This document shows positions 41,321 through 50,290 of a stretch of 64,000 nt of DNA, piece after piece. Position 1 is the first letter of the stretch; every line of letters begins with the position of its first letter. The position numbers and the translations under genes are program-made. The DNA is taken from the NCBI RefSeq assembly GCF_030433675.1, contig NZ_JAROCB010000005.1, forward strand, positions 372,001-436,000. The letters are read 5' to 3'. This stretch comes from Leifsonia virtsii. Lineage in GTDB: Bacteria > Actinomycetota > Actinomycetes > Actinomycetales > Microbacteriaceae. Under the pieces are notes generated by a model, which was not told the DNA's origin, made no database searches, and saw only the letters and a list, made by a program, of their open reading frames with translations.

Positions 41321-42523
41321 TCACAGCTGCTGGAGGACCGGGAGGCCCTCGTGGGTGAGGTGGATGCCCGCGATCCCGTTCCCGGCGAGGATCAACGCGG
41401 CCACCGTGAGCGCGGCGAGGAGGATCCCGAGGAAGATCAGGAACCCGCTGCGCCGCCGCGCCAGCCCGGCGATCAGCACGGCCACACCGACGACCAGCGT
41501 CGCCGCGGCCAGGCCGGCCGCCGTCGTGAACCGCGCGACCTCTGCCAGCTGCGGCCACACGATCGCCACCAGCGAGCCGGCGACCAGGGCGAGCCCCACC
41601 GTGAGCCAGCCGATCGCCGCACCGACGCGCGGGTTCGCCGCACGGTAGGCGTCGCGGCGCGCCGCCGCCTCCGCGGTCGCTATCGCGACCTGGGTGCGCA
41701 GCTCGGCCGACCGCTGCGCCTTCACAGCGCGCATGTCGGCGGCGAGACGCTGCTTCCACGCCGCGTGTTCGGCGCGCCACTGGGCCTGCCGCTGCTGCCA
41801 GTCGGCCACATCCTCCGTCGAGGCGCCCTGCGGGGGAGCGGGAGGCGGCGTCGGCTCGGCGGCGATGTCCAGCTGGACGCTCTCCGCCGCGACCGCCGTT
41901 GCCGTCGACGCAGCGGCTGCCGGAGTCGAATCCGGCGCGGGAGGCGCAGCCGGAGCCCCCGCATCCGGCTGCGACGGAGCAGCGCTCGCCGTCCCACCGC
42001 CCCCGCGCGCCTCCGACCGGTTCACCGCCACCACGATCAGCGCGACGACCGCACCGATCACCACGAGCGTCCAGATCACGCGGCCGACGACCTCGCCCCA
42101 GCCGGGCACATCCCAGAACGGTCCGCCGGCCCACCAGAACCCGCTCGCCCACGGCAGCAGCGACAGCAGCAGCAGGACGCCGATGGCGACCATGGGCGGC
42201 TCGAAGTCGCCCTCGAAGAGGCGCTGCAGGTGGATGCGGCCGTCCCGATCGGGCAGCAGCGCCCAAGCGGCCGCGTACAGCAGCAGGACGGGCGCCCCGA
42301 GGATCCCGGCCACAACGACGATCCCGCGCACGATCAGCGGGTCGATGCCGAGCCGGTAGGCGATGCCGGCGCAGACGCCGCCGAGCCAGCCGTCGGCCCG
42401 GACGACGCCGAGACCGCGCATCCAGTCGAAGAAGCGCGTGCCGCGGCCGGAGAAGCCGGTCCTCGGCCCGCCGTACGGGTTCGCCGGCGTCCCCACCGGA
42501 GGAGTCGAATCGTTCTGTGACAT
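41321..42523 (-). CDS. PspC-domain membrane protein
   Basis: A 400-residue protein. The PspC domain lies at about residues 30-95 (ADGWLGGVCAGIAYRLGIDPLIVR, seen as GGVCAGIAYRLGIDP). Helices follow, then a long Ala/Pro linker, a charged coiled region (WQQRQAQWRAEHAAWKQRL), and four C-terminal helices. PspC domains sense or transmit membrane stress. It is divergent from a histidine kinase that also begins with a PspC-like segment, so the two are probably one signalling unit. The start at 42523 is preferred; an ATG three codons upstream (42532) has a weaker context. Confidence 0.85.
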   Translation of the reverse strand: MSQNDSTPPVGTPANPYGGPRTGFSGRGTRFFDWMRGLGVVRADGWLGGVCAGIAYRLGIDPLIVRGIVVVAGILGAPVLLLYAAAWALLPDRDGRIHLQRLFEGDFEPPMVAIGVLLLLSLLPWASGFWWAGGPFWDVPGWGEVVGRVIWTLVVIGAVVALIVVAVNRSEARGGGGTASAAPSQPDAGAPAAPPAPDSTPAAAASTATAVAAESVQLDIAAEPTPPPAPPQGASTEDVADWQQRQAQWRAEHAAWKQRLAADMRAVKAQRSAELRTQVAIATAEAAARRDAYRAANPRVGAAIGWLTVGLALVAGSLVAIVWPQLAEVARFTTAAGLAAATLVVGVAVLIAGLARRRSGFLIFLGILLAALTVAALILAGNGIAGIHLTHEGLPVLQQL

Positions 42524-42638
42524 GCTCACCATCCTGGCGGCGGCGCCCGGCGCCGGGTATCGGGTGAACCCCTGAGCGGACCCTGATTCCCGCGGCGGCC
42601 GGATGCGGGCTCCCTCGGGGTCTGCTTGGATTCCAGCT

Positions 42639-43874
42639 ATGTCCTCCTCCGCGCCCGCCGGTCCGTCCGCCGGCCCGAGCGCCGGTGCCCGCCGGCCGCC
42701 GCTGGCGCGACCGCGCTCCTGCTGGGTGAGCGGGGTGTCCGTCGCGCTGGCCGACCATCTCGGGTGGCCGGTCGCGGCGGTGCGGTGGGCATTCGTCGGA
42801 GCGAGCTTCCTCGGCGGCGCCGGCCTCCTCCTCTACCTCTGGTTCTGGGCGCTGACCCCGCTCCGGCCGCCGTCCGGCTCCGACCCGGCCGACGGCGTCC
42901 GCCGGCGCGTCAACGTGCCCTGGGTGCTCGCGGGGGCCGGCGCCGCCTCCGGCGTGGCCGCCGTCGTCCTCGCGGCGGGCGGCGCGACGGCCGCCGGCTT
43001 CGGAACCCTTGCCGCCGCCGTCGCCCTGCTGGTCCTTGCCGTCGCGTGGGATACGCTCGCCGACGAGGAGCCCGCGTCCTCCGCACCGCTGTCGCCCACG
43101 GTCTTCCGCATCGCGTGCGGCGCGTTCCTCGTCGTGGTCGCGCTCGCCATCGCCTTCACGCAGAACGTCGGCGGCTCCGGGATGCTGTGGCTCGGCATCC
43201 TCGTCGCCACCTTCGCCGGCGCGGCCGTTCTGCTCGCTCCGTGGGCGGTCAGACTGTGGCGCGAGCTGATCTCGGAGCGCACGGCGCGCATCAAGGAGGA
43301 GCAGCGCGCCGAGATGGCGGCCCACCTGCACGACTCGGTGCTGCAGACGCTCGCGCTCATCCAGAACCGGGCGGGCGCCTCGAGCGAGGTGGGCCGCATC
43401 GCCCGCGCCCAGGAGCGGGAACTGCGCGAGTGGCTGTTCGCCGACGCGCCAGGCTCGGCCCGGGAGGAGCGCGACATCGCGGCGGAACTGCGCGAGGTGG
43501 CGGCGGCGCTCGAAGTCGACCACGCCGTCCACTTCGACATCGTGACCGTGGGCGAGCCCGTGCGCGACGCGCCGTCCGAGCTGGGCGCCGCCGCGCGTGA
43601 GGCCATGCTGAACGCCGCGCGCCATGCCGGCGGCGAGGTCTCGGTCTACATCGAGTCCGCGCCGGCGAGCGGGCAGGCGCCGGCCCGGGTCGACGTCTTC
43701 GTCCGCGACCGCGGGCCGGGCTTCGACCTGAACGCCCTTCCGGAGGGACGCCTCGGCGTCCGAGAATCGATCATCGGCCGGATGCGGCGCGCGGGCGGCC
43801 AGGCCGTCGTGAACGCGCGCGCGACCGGCACCGAGATCCAGCTGACCATCGACATCCCGAGCGAGACGACATGA
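42639..43874 (+). CDS. PspC-fused sensor histidine kinase (NarL/LiaS type)
   Basis: A 411-residue membrane kinase. The N-terminus resembles PspC (SVALADHLGWPVAAVRWAFV), followed by helices to about residue 205. The dimerisation domain has the HisKA_3 motif MAAHLHDSVLQTLALIQNRA with phospho-acceptor His231. An HATPase core follows with EAMLNAARHAGG (N box) and VRDRGPGFD (G1). The ATG at 42639 has a weak RBS; an in-frame ATG at 42603 would add 12 residues. It overlaps the response regulator start by four bases. Expected stimulus: envelope stress. Confidence 0.9.
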   Translation: MSSSAPAGPSAGPSAGARRPPLARPRSCWVSGVSVALADHLGWPVAAVRWAFVGASFLGGAGLLLYLWFWALTPLRPPSGSDPADGVRRRVNVPWVLAGAGAASGVAAVVLAAGGATAAGFGTLAAAVALLVLAVAWDTLADEEPASSAPLSPTVFRIACGAFLVVVALAIAFTQNVGGSGMLWLGILVATFAGAAVLLAPWAVRLWRELISERTARIKEEQRAEMAAHLHDSVLQTLALIQNRAGASSEVGRIARAQERELREWLFADAPGSAREERDIAAELREVAAALEVDHAVHFDIVTVGEPVRDAPSELGAAAREAMLNAARHAGGEVSVYIESAPASGQAPARVDVFVRDRGPGFDLNALPEGRLGVRESIIGRMRRAGGQAVVNARATGTEIQLTIDIPSETT

Positions 43875-44545
43875 CCGAGACCTCCGGCGGCGACCGGCCC
43901 GTGACCGTGGTGATCGTCGACGATCACTCCATCTTCCGCTCGGGGCTGCGCTCCGACCTCGACGGGCGGCTGCAGGTCGTCGGCGAGGCGGCGGACGTGG
44001 ATGCGGCCGTCGCCGCCGTGCTCGAGACGCGCCCCGACGTGGTGCTGCTCGACGTGCACCTGCCCGGAGGATCCGGCGGGGGAGGGGCTGAGGTCGTGCG
44101 CCGCACGGCGGCGCAGGCGCCCGCGACCCGGTTCCTGGCGCTGAGCGTCTCGGATGCGGCGGAGGACGTCGTCGGCGTCATCCGGGCGGGCGCACGCGGC
44201 TACCTCACGAAGGGCAGCTCGGGCCGTCAGGTGAGCGACGCCGTGGTCGCGGTCGCCGGTGGCGACGCGGTCTTCTCCCCGAAACTGGCCGGATTCGTGC
44301 TCGACGCGTTCGGGGCGGCCGCGGGGGAGCAGGCAGAATCGACGGACGAGCTCGACCGCCTGTCCGCCCGTGAGCGGGAGGTCATGCGGCTCATCGCCCG
44401 CGGCTATGCCTACAAGGAGGTGGCGGCCGAGCTGTTCATCTCCATCAAGACCGTGGAGACGCACGTCTCGGCCGTGCTGCGCAAGCTGCAGCTGTCGTCG
44501 CGGCACGAGCTGACGGCCTGGGCGCTCGAGCGGCGGCTGCTCTGA
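43871..44545 (+). CDS. LuxR/NarL-type response regulator
   Basis: A 224-residue partner of the preceding kinase. Receiver domain: VVIVDDHSIFRSG with acidic pocket at 17-18, phospho-acceptor Asp61 in VVLLDVHLPGG, and Lys in LTKGSS. The C-terminal LuxR helix-turn-helix is LSAREREVMRLIARGYAYKEVAAELFISIKTVETHVSAVLRKL (recognition part IKTVETHVSAVL). Likely targets include the divergent PspC gene; no binding site can be defined from sequence. Confidence 0.92.
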   Translation: MTETSGGDRPVTVVIVDDHSIFRSGLRSDLDGRLQVVGEAADVDAAVAAVLETRPDVVLLDVHLPGGSGGGGAEVVRRTAAQAPATRFLALSVSDAAEDVVGVIRAGARGYLTKGSSGRQVSDAVVAVAGGDAVFSPKLAGFVLDAFGAAAGEQAESTDELDRLSAREREVMRLIARGYAYKEVAAELFISIKTVETHVSAVLRKLQLSSRHELTAWALERRLL

Positions 44546-44670
44546 TTGACCGCTTTGCGGGCGGGCGTCGGCGTCACGTACACTTGACGAGGTGGTTGAA
44601 TCCGCCAAGCTTTTCTGCGCCCTTTTTTGTTTCAGATTATGGCGACGTGAGGTTCGGCGATTCGCTTCTT

Positions 44671-44743
<73 letters not shown>

Positions 44744-44785
44744 CACATCGGCACCCTGGTGCCGGTCCACGAAAGGTGTAACGAG

Positions 44786-45058
44786 GTGGCCCGAAAGGTA
44801 ATCGACGAGCCGAGTGAGGACATCGTCGCCAACGCGAAGAAGGATCGCGCTGCGCGGCGCAACCCCTTCGCCCGGATCGCCCTGTTCATCCGGCAGGTCA
44901 TCGGCGAGCTCAGGAAGGTCGTCACACCGACCCGCAAGGAGCTCTTCAGCTACACCGGCGTCGTGCTGGTGTTCGTGGTCATCATGATGGCTCTCGTGTC
45001 CCTCCTTGACTGGGTGTTCGGACTGGGTGTCGTGTGGGTGTTCGGAAACCCGAAGTAG
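44786..45058 (+). CDS. secE: Preprotein translocase subunit SecE
   Basis: Essential small subunit of the SecYEG channel, 90 residues. The GTG start at 44786 follows AAAGG; longer frames run back into the tRNA. A charged N-terminus precedes the amphipathic helix and conserved ELRKVVTPTRKEL, then one transmembrane helix (TGVVLVFVVIMMALVSLLDWVFG). Followed by nusG after 43 bp. Confidence 0.95.
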   Translation: MARKVIDEPSEDIVANAKKDRAARRNPFARIALFIRQVIGELRKVVTPTRKELFSYTGVVLVFVVIMMALVSLLDWVFGLGVVWVFGNPK

Positions 45059-45101
45059 ACGAGTCGACAGGGCCGCACCGGCCTCCCCGACAAGAAATGG
45101 A

Positions 45102-46034
45102 ATGAATTCAGTGTCTGAGACCAATCGCGACGACGTGGACTGGGCCCCTGCCGCGGAGCAGTCCTCCGAAGACGACGAGGCGCAGACCGGCAACGTCCTC
45201 GCCAGCGAGGACGAGGCGTCCGACTCGGCCGAGCACGAGGCCCTGCACGTCGTCGCCGACGACGGCACCGAGGTCGACCTGGACGCCGTCCTCGACGCGA
45301 TGGCGGAGGCCGTCGACCCCGAGGCCGACCGTGCCGTCGACGAGGCCCTCGAGGTCGACAGCGAGGACGAGGCGGAGGCCGCCCAGCTCGCCGTCGAGGA
45401 CGAGGAGGAGGAGGCTGTCGCCGACCCCTACGAGGCGTTCCGCACCGAGCTGCGCTCCAAGATCGGCAAGTGGTACGTCATCCACTCGTACGCGGGCTTC
45501 GAGCGCCGCGTGAAGTCCAACATCGAGAACCGCATGGTCTCGATGAACATGGAGGACTACATCTACGAGGTCCAGGTCCCGATGGAGGACGTGGTCGAGA
45601 TCAAGAACGGCCAGCGCAAGATGGTCAACCGCGTGCGCATCCCGGGCTACGTGCTCGTGCGCATGGACCTCAACGAGGACAGCTGGTCGGTCGTGCGTCA
45701 CACCCCGGGTGTCACCGGCTTCGTCGGCAACGCGCACAACCCGACCCCGCTGCGTTTCGAGGAGGCCTTCTCGATGCTGAAGAGCCTCGTGCAGGTCGAG
45801 GCCGCCCCGGCCAAGGGCGCCGCGAAGGGCCAGAAGGCCGCTGCGCGCAGTGTCATCACCGAGGTCGACTTCGAGATCGGCGAGACCATCACGATCAAGG
45901 AGGGCTCGTTCGCGGGCCTGCCGGGTTCGATCAGCGAGATCAAGCCGGAGAGCGGAAAGCTCACCGTGCTCGTGTCGCTGTTCGAGCGCGAGACGCCGGT
46001 CGAGCTCAGCTTCGACCAGGTCACCAAGCAGTAG
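45102..46034 (+). CDS. nusG: Transcription termination/antitermination factor NusG
   Basis: A 310-residue factor coupling RNA polymerase to Rho and ribosomes. The first 110 residues are an acidic, low-complexity extension typical of actinobacterial NusG. The NGN domain begins KWYVIHSYAGFERRVKSNIENR and includes RIPGYVLVRMDL and TPGVTGFVG. The KOW domain near the end has IKEGSFAGLPGSISEI. The start could be ATG 45102 or GTG 45111, neither with a strong ribosome binding site. Confidence 0.95.
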   Translation: MNSVSETNRDDVDWAPAAEQSSEDDEAQTGNVLASEDEASDSAEHEALHVVADDGTEVDLDAVLDAMAEAVDPEADRAVDEALEVDSEDEAEAAQLAVEDEEEEAVADPYEAFRTELRSKIGKWYVIHSYAGFERRVKSNIENRMVSMNMEDYIYEVQVPMEDVVEIKNGQRKMVNRVRIPGYVLVRMDLNEDSWSVVRHTPGVTGFVGNAHNPTPLRFEEAFSMLKSLVQVEAAPAKGAAKGQKAAARSVITEVDFEIGETITIKEGSFAGLPGSISEIKPESGKLTVLVSLFERETPVELSFDQVTKQ

Positions 46035-46152
46035 GAACATTCAGAGCCTCCCCACGGTTTTACAGAACACCGGGTCTCGGAAGGGCCGAGAAACCGGGAG
46101 AGCGACGCGGGCGTGACGCCCACGAGCTCGAATACACAAAGAAGGAAGAGAC

Positions 46153-46584
46153 ATGGCACCGAAGAAGAAGGTCACCGGTCTGATCAAGCTTCAGATCAAC
46201 GCCGGCGCCGCCAACCCGGCCCCGCCGATCGGCCCGGCCCTGGGTCAGCACGGCGTGAACATCATGGAGTTCTGCAAGGCGTACAACGCGGCGACCGAGT
46301 CGCAGCGCGGCAACGTCATCCCGGTCGAGATCACCGTGTACGAGGACCGCTCGTTCACGTTCGTCCTGAAGACCCCGCCGGCGGCCGAGCTGATCAAGAA
46401 GGCGGCAGGCGTCCCCAAGGGCTCCGGCGTGCCGCACACCACCAAGGTCGGCAAGCTGACCCAGGAGCAGGTGCGCCAGATCGCCGAGCAGAAGATGGTC
46501 GACCTCAACGCCAACGACATCGACGCGGCGTCGAAGATCATCGCAGGCACCGCCCGCTCCATGGGCATCACGGTCGAGGCGTAA
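46153..46584 (+). CDS. rplK: 50S ribosomal protein L11
   Basis: A 143-residue protein of the GTPase-associated region. [39 protein letters not shown] is the diagnostic N-terminus (here recognised by [18 protein letters not shown]), and the rRNA-binding C-terminal domain ends [24 protein letters not shown] precedes the ATG. It lies 118 bp after nusG; the gap contains a small TCTCGG/CCGAGA stem of uncertain meaning. Confidence 0.98.
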   Translation: MAPKKKVTGLIKLQINAGAANPAPPIGPALGQHGVNIMEFCKAYNAATESQRGNVIPVEITVYEDRSFTFVLKTPPAAELIKKAAGVPKGSGVPHTTKVGKLTQEQVRQIAEQKMVDLNANDIDAASKIIAGTARSMGITVEA

Positions 46585-46656
46585 GCCAAGACCCCCTCAA
46601 GACATACGTGGAAGAGCCGGCCAGGCTCGCACCACATTCTCGTTAGGAGAAATCAC

Positions 46657-47346
46657 ATGGCACAGAAGTCCAAGGCCTACCGGGCCGCGGCCGAGAAGAT
46701 CGAGGCCGGAAAGTTCTACACGCCGGAGGAGGCCGTCGCCCTCGCGAAGGAGACCGGCTCCGCCAAGTTCAACTCGACCGTCGAGGTCGCGCTGAAGCTG
46801 GGCGTCGACCCGCGCAAGGCGGACCAGATGGTCCGCGGTACCGTCATTCTTCCTCACGGTACGGGCAAGACCGCCCGCGTCATCGTGTTCGCCACCGGCC
46901 CCGCGGCCGAGGCGGCCATCGCGGCCGGTGCGGACGAGGTCGGCGGAACCGACCTGATCGAGAAGGTTGCCGGCGGTTACACCGACTTCGACGCGGCCGT
47001 CTCCACCCCGGAGCTCATGGGCCAGGTCGGCCGTCTCGGCAAGGTGCTCGGCCCGCGCGGCCTCATGCCCAACCCGAAGACCGGCACGGTCACCCCGGAC
47101 GTGGCGAAGGCCGTCTCCGACATCAAGGGCGGAAAGATCGAGTTCCGCGTCGACAAGCACGCCAACGTGCACTTCGTCGTCGGCAAGGCCGGCTTCACCG
47201 CCGAGCAGCTGAACGACAACATCAAGACCGCTCTCGAGGAGGTCGTGCGTCTCAAGCCGTCCGCCGCGAAGGGCCGTTACATCCAGAAGGGCGCCGTGTC
47301 GACCACGTTCGGCCCGGGCATCCCGCTGGACGTCAACGCCATCTGA
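46657..47346 (+). CDS. rplA: 50S ribosomal protein L1
   Basis: A 229-residue L1-stalk protein, also the usual translational repressor of the rplKA operon. [25 protein letters not shown] and [18 protein letters not shown] are family hallmarks (the latter in pieces: [18 protein letters not shown]). RBS TTAGGAGA. It ends before a strong terminator. Confidence 0.98.
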   Translation: MAQKSKAYRAAAEKIEAGKFYTPEEAVALAKETGSAKFNSTVEVALKLGVDPRKADQMVRGTVILPHGTGKTARVIVFATGPAAEAAIAAGADEVGGTDLIEKVAGGYTDFDAAVSTPELMGQVGRLGKVLGPRGLMPNPKTGTVTPDVAKAVSDIKGGKIEFRVDKHANVHFVVGKAGFTAEQLNDNIKTALEEVVRLKPSAAKGRYIQKGAVSTTFGPGIPLDVNAI

Positions 47347-47364
47347 GTTCGTTCACCGAACACC

Positions 47365-47403
47365 CGGAAGGGCCGGGACCGCACTGCGGTCCCGGCCCTT
47401 CCG
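47365..47403 (+). terminator. Terminator of rplK-rplA
   Basis: Perfect 18-bp stem, CGGAAGGGCCGGGACCGC (47365-47382) and its reverse complement (47386-47403), loop ACT, followed by TAGTTTC. It lies 18 bp after the rplA stop and is the strongest terminator in the window. Confidence 0.93.
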
Positions 47404-47427
47404 TAGTTTCTGCGCCTGGCGACGAGG

Positions 47428-47490
47428 CGCCGAGTTGCACCTTGTGGTGGTTATTCGTCCGGGATAGCGACCACAAGGCGCAACTCGGCG
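47428..47490. repeat. Imperfect 23-bp inverted repeat downstream of rplA
   Basis: Arms CGCCGAGTTGCACCTTGTGG.. (47428-47450) and its partner 47468-47490 match as reverse complements at 21 of 23 positions, with a 17-nt A+T-richer loop. It comes after a complete terminator, so it is not needed for termination. It does not share sequence with the inverted repeat at 2187-2246 but is similar in size and position. A mobile or dispersed intergenic element is possible. The rest of the 47491-47675 gap holds only a possible promoter (TTGCGG 47580-47585, TAGGGT 47604-47609) for the peptidase. Confidence 0.7.
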
Positions 47491-47675
47491 GGATGCGGGT
47501 GGGCCAGCGGGGGCGGCGGCAGAGCCGGTGAGGATGATTCACCTCCGATAAGTTCTGCGACGGAACTGTCTACCCCCTGTTGCGGTGGTAGAACACCCGG
47601 GTCTAGGGTCGCTCCTGTCGCGCGTCGCGCGTCGGCTCGAAGTCGAGCCAGTCCCGAGTTCGAAGGATGACATTC

Positions 47676-49673
47676 ATGGCACTTCGCACCACCCGATCCC
47701 TCCACAAGAGGGCTCTCGGGATCGTCGCCACCACGACCGCCGTGGTGGCTTTGTCATTGGCGGGGACCTCCGCCGCCAACGCGGCCGATCGCGTGCCGTA
47801 CGCCGGATCCGTCCCCGCCTGGGCGACGCCGGCGAACGACGCCGGGGCGGCCGCGGCAGACACGACGGTGCAGGGCGAGATCTACCTGCCCCTGCGCGAC
47901 CAGAAGGGCGCCGAGGCGCTCGCGAAGGCGGTCTCGAACCCGCTGGACCGCGGGTACCGCAAGGCCCTGTCGCCGCAGCAGTGGATCAACCGCTTCTCGC
48001 CCACCCAGGCCGACTTCGACTCGGTGGTGAACTTCATCAAGACGGCAGGGCTCACCATCCAGGGCGTCCCGGACAGCCGCCAGTACGTCGTCTTCCGCGG
48101 CACCGCGGAGCAGCTCGGTTCGGTCTTCGGGACGTCGCTGCACTCGTACAACCACGCCGACCGCAAGCTCGTCGCCCCCTCGTCGGCTCCGTCGGTGCCG
48201 ACCGCGCTCGCCAGCAAGGTGTCCGCGATCAGCATCGAGCAGTCGCGCACGACGACGCGTCCCGACTCGATCAAGCAGGGCGACCTCGGCAGCTCGGGTG
48301 ACCCGACGGTCGCCCGCAAGTTCGCGGCAGCGGCGCCGGTGATCGACACCCCGTGCTCGCACTACATCGGCGAGCACACCGTGACCGTTCCGCCGGCGTA
48401 CAACGGCCAGACGCAGTACAGCACCAACAACTGCGGCTACACCCCGCAGCAGCTGCGCAGCGCCTACGGGCTCGACACTCTGGGCAAGAAGGGTGTCAAC
48501 GGCACCGGCCAGACCGTCGCGATCATCGACGCGTACGCCAGCCCGAGCATCCTGAAGGACGTGAACTCGTACTCGCAGCAGAACGGCGAGCCGGGCCTCA
48601 CCAACTCCAGCTACCAGCAGCTGGTGCCGAAGCCGAGCGAGTTCACCGACCAGGAGCTGTGCCAGCAGCCGAGCGGATGGCAGGGCGAGCAGACGCTCGA
48701 CGTCGAGTCGGTGCACGCCATCGCCCCGGGTGCACGCATCCTGTACGTCGGCGGCACGGACTGCGGCGGCGGCCTCGACATCGCGATGTCGAAGATCCTC
48801 GACAACAAGCTCGCCAACATCGTCAGCAACAGCTACGGCAATGTGGGTGAGGCGGTCCCGGCCGACGTCATCCAGGGCGAGGTGAACCTGCAGCTCCAGG
48901 CCGCGGGCGAGGGCATCGGCCTGTACTTCTCGAGCGGTGACAACGGCGACGAGGTCGCGAACCTCGGCTACGCGTCGCCCGACTTCCCGGCGTCCTCGCC
49001 GTGGGTCACCTCGGTCGGCGGCACGAGCACCGGCATCGACAAGAACGGCAAGATCGCGTGGGAGACCGGCTGGGGCGACCAGTTCGACCAGATCGTCAAG
49101 AACGCGGACGGCACCCTCAGCTACGCCCAGCCCCTCCCGGGCACCCGGTTCGTCGGCGGTGCGGGCGGCGGCGTGAGCGCCGTGTTCGCGCAGCCCGACT
49201 ACCAGCGCGGCATCGTGCCTCAGGCGCTCGCGCAGGGCAAGCGCGTCTCGCCCGACGTGGCGGCCCTGGCCGACCCCTACACCGGGTTCCAGATCGGCAT
49301 CCGCCCGATCGTGGACGACACCACGCTGGCGACCGGCGACTACATCAACGAGACCTACGGCGGAACGTCGCTGGCCGCGCCGATCGTGGCCGCGCAGATC
49401 GCGATCGTGCAGCAGGCGACGCGCAGCACGATCGGGTTCGCGAACCCGACGCTGTACGGCGTGAAGCGCATCCTTCCGAACGCGTTCCGCGACGTGCTGC
49501 CGCAGAACCCGCCGCAGGCGCTCGTGTACACCAGCAAGATCAGCGGCAACACCTACCTAGTGACGCTGGATCAGGACACCTCGCTCAAGACGGCGAAGGG
49601 CTACGACGACGTCACCGGCCTCGGCGGCGTCTCGTTCGACCTGCTCAGCTGGGTGGCGCAAGGCCGGCACTGA
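47676..49673 (+). CDS. Secreted S53 (sedolisin/kumamolisin) serine-carboxyl peptidase
   Basis: A 665-residue acid-type peptidase. The ATG at 47676 has GAAGGA eight bases upstream; the in-frame ATG at 47667 lies on that site and is rejected. Signal peptide to about residue 36 (ATTTAVVALSLAGTSAANA). A pro-domain follows (LPLRDQKGAEALAKAV, then SPQQWINRFSPTQADFDSVV). The catalytic domain has Glu/Asp in GEQTLDVESVHAIAPGA, oxyanion Asp in SSGDNGDE, and nucleophile Ser in YGGTSLAAPIVAAQ. The C-terminal calcium site is likely in YDDVTGLGGVSFD. Cysteines near TPCSHY, NNCGY and TDCGGG may form disulphides. It is a stand-alone gene. Confidence 0.92.
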   Translation: MALRTTRSLHKRALGIVATTTAVVALSLAGTSAANAADRVPYAGSVPAWATPANDAGAAAADTTVQGEIYLPLRDQKGAEALAKAVSNPLDRGYRKALSPQQWINRFSPTQADFDSVVNFIKTAGLTIQGVPDSRQYVVFRGTAEQLGSVFGTSLHSYNHADRKLVAPSSAPSVPTALASKVSAISIEQSRTTTRPDSIKQGDLGSSGDPTVARKFAAAAPVIDTPCSHYIGEHTVTVPPAYNGQTQYSTNNCGYTPQQLRSAYGLDTLGKKGVNGTGQTVAIIDAYASPSILKDVNSYSQQNGEPGLTNSSYQQLVPKPSEFTDQELCQQPSGWQGEQTLDVESVHAIAPGARILYVGGTDCGGGLDIAMSKILDNKLANIVSNSYGNVGEAVPADVIQGEVNLQLQAAGEGIGLYFSSGDNGDEVANLGYASPDFPASSPWVTSVGGTSTGIDKNGKIAWETGWGDQFDQIVKNADGTLSYAQPLPGTRFVGGAGGGVSAVFAQPDYQRGIVPQALAQGKRVSPDVAALADPYTGFQIGIRPIVDDTTLATGDYINETYGGTSLAAPIVAAQIAIVQQATRSTIGFANPTLYGVKRILPNAFRDVLPQNPPQALVYTSKISGNTYLVTLDQDTSLKTAKGYDDVTGLGGVSFDLLSWVAQGRH

Positions 49674-49690
49674 CGGTCCGGACGCATCGA

Positions 49691-49726
49691 GGACCGGCCG
49701 TCTCCCTCTCGGGAGGCGGCCGGTCC
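49691..49726 (+). terminator. Terminator after the S53 peptidase
   Basis: Stem of 16 bp, GGACCGGCCGTCTCCC (49691-49706) with 49711-49726, containing one G-U pair, loop TCTC. It begins 17 bp after the stop. There is no U-tract. Confidence 0.85.
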
Positions 49727-49756
49727 GCTGTGTGCGGCCGTCGGTAGGCTGAGGGC

Positions 49757-50290
49757 GTGACCGTCACCATCCGTCCCGCCGCCGCCGGCGACGAGGCCGC
49801 CCTGGCGCCCGTCGCCGCCGCGACCTTCCCGCTCGCCTGCCCTCCGCACACGACGGAGGAGGCGAAGGCCGCGTTCATCGCATCCGTCCTGTCGGAGGAG
49901 CGCTTCGCCGAGTACCTCGCCGACGAGGGTCGCCGGCTGCTCATCGCGGAGGACGGGGACGGCGCCGCGATCGGCTACACCATGGTCGTGCTGGGCGAAC
50001 CGGGCGACGACGATGTGCGGGCCAGCCTCCGCATCCGCCCCACCGCCGAGCTCAGCAAGTGCTATGTGCTGCCGGGCCACCACGGCGAGGGCGTCGCCGG
50101 CCGCCTCATGGCCGAGAGCCTGCGCGTCGCGGAGCAGGCGGGCGCCGACGGGATCTGGCTGGGCGTCAACCAGGAGAACGGCCGTGCGCAGCGCTTCTAC
50201 GGCAAGAACGGCTTCGAGCGCGTCGGCGTCAAGCGCTTCCTGGTCGGCGACCGCTACGAGGACGACTTCGTGATGGAGCGGGCGCTCTAG
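49757..50290 (+). CDS. GNAT family N-acetyltransferase
   Basis: A 177-residue acetyltransferase. ELSKCYVLPGHHGEGVAGRLMAES contains the acetyl-CoA loop (HHGEGVAGRL), and NQENGRAQRFYGKNGFERVG is the C-terminal motif. GTG start. The gene is tail-to-tail with the oxidoreductase on the other strand, and their stop codons share a CTAG palindrome (four-base overlap). The substrate is unknown. Confidence 0.88.
   Translation: MTVTIRPAAAGDEAALAPVAAATFPLACPPHTTEEAKAAFIASVLSEERFAEYLADEGRRLLIAEDGDGAAIGYTMVVLGEPGDDDVRASLRIRPTAELSKCYVLPGHHGEGVAGRLMAESLRVAEQAGADGIWLGVNQENGRAQRFYGKNGFERVGVKRFLVGDRYEDDFVMERAL

Noticed and set aside
46074-46091. TCTCGG/CCGAGA stem before rplK as an L1 autoregulatory site
   Set aside because: The stem is short and lacks the recognisable L1-binding layout; I could not support it.
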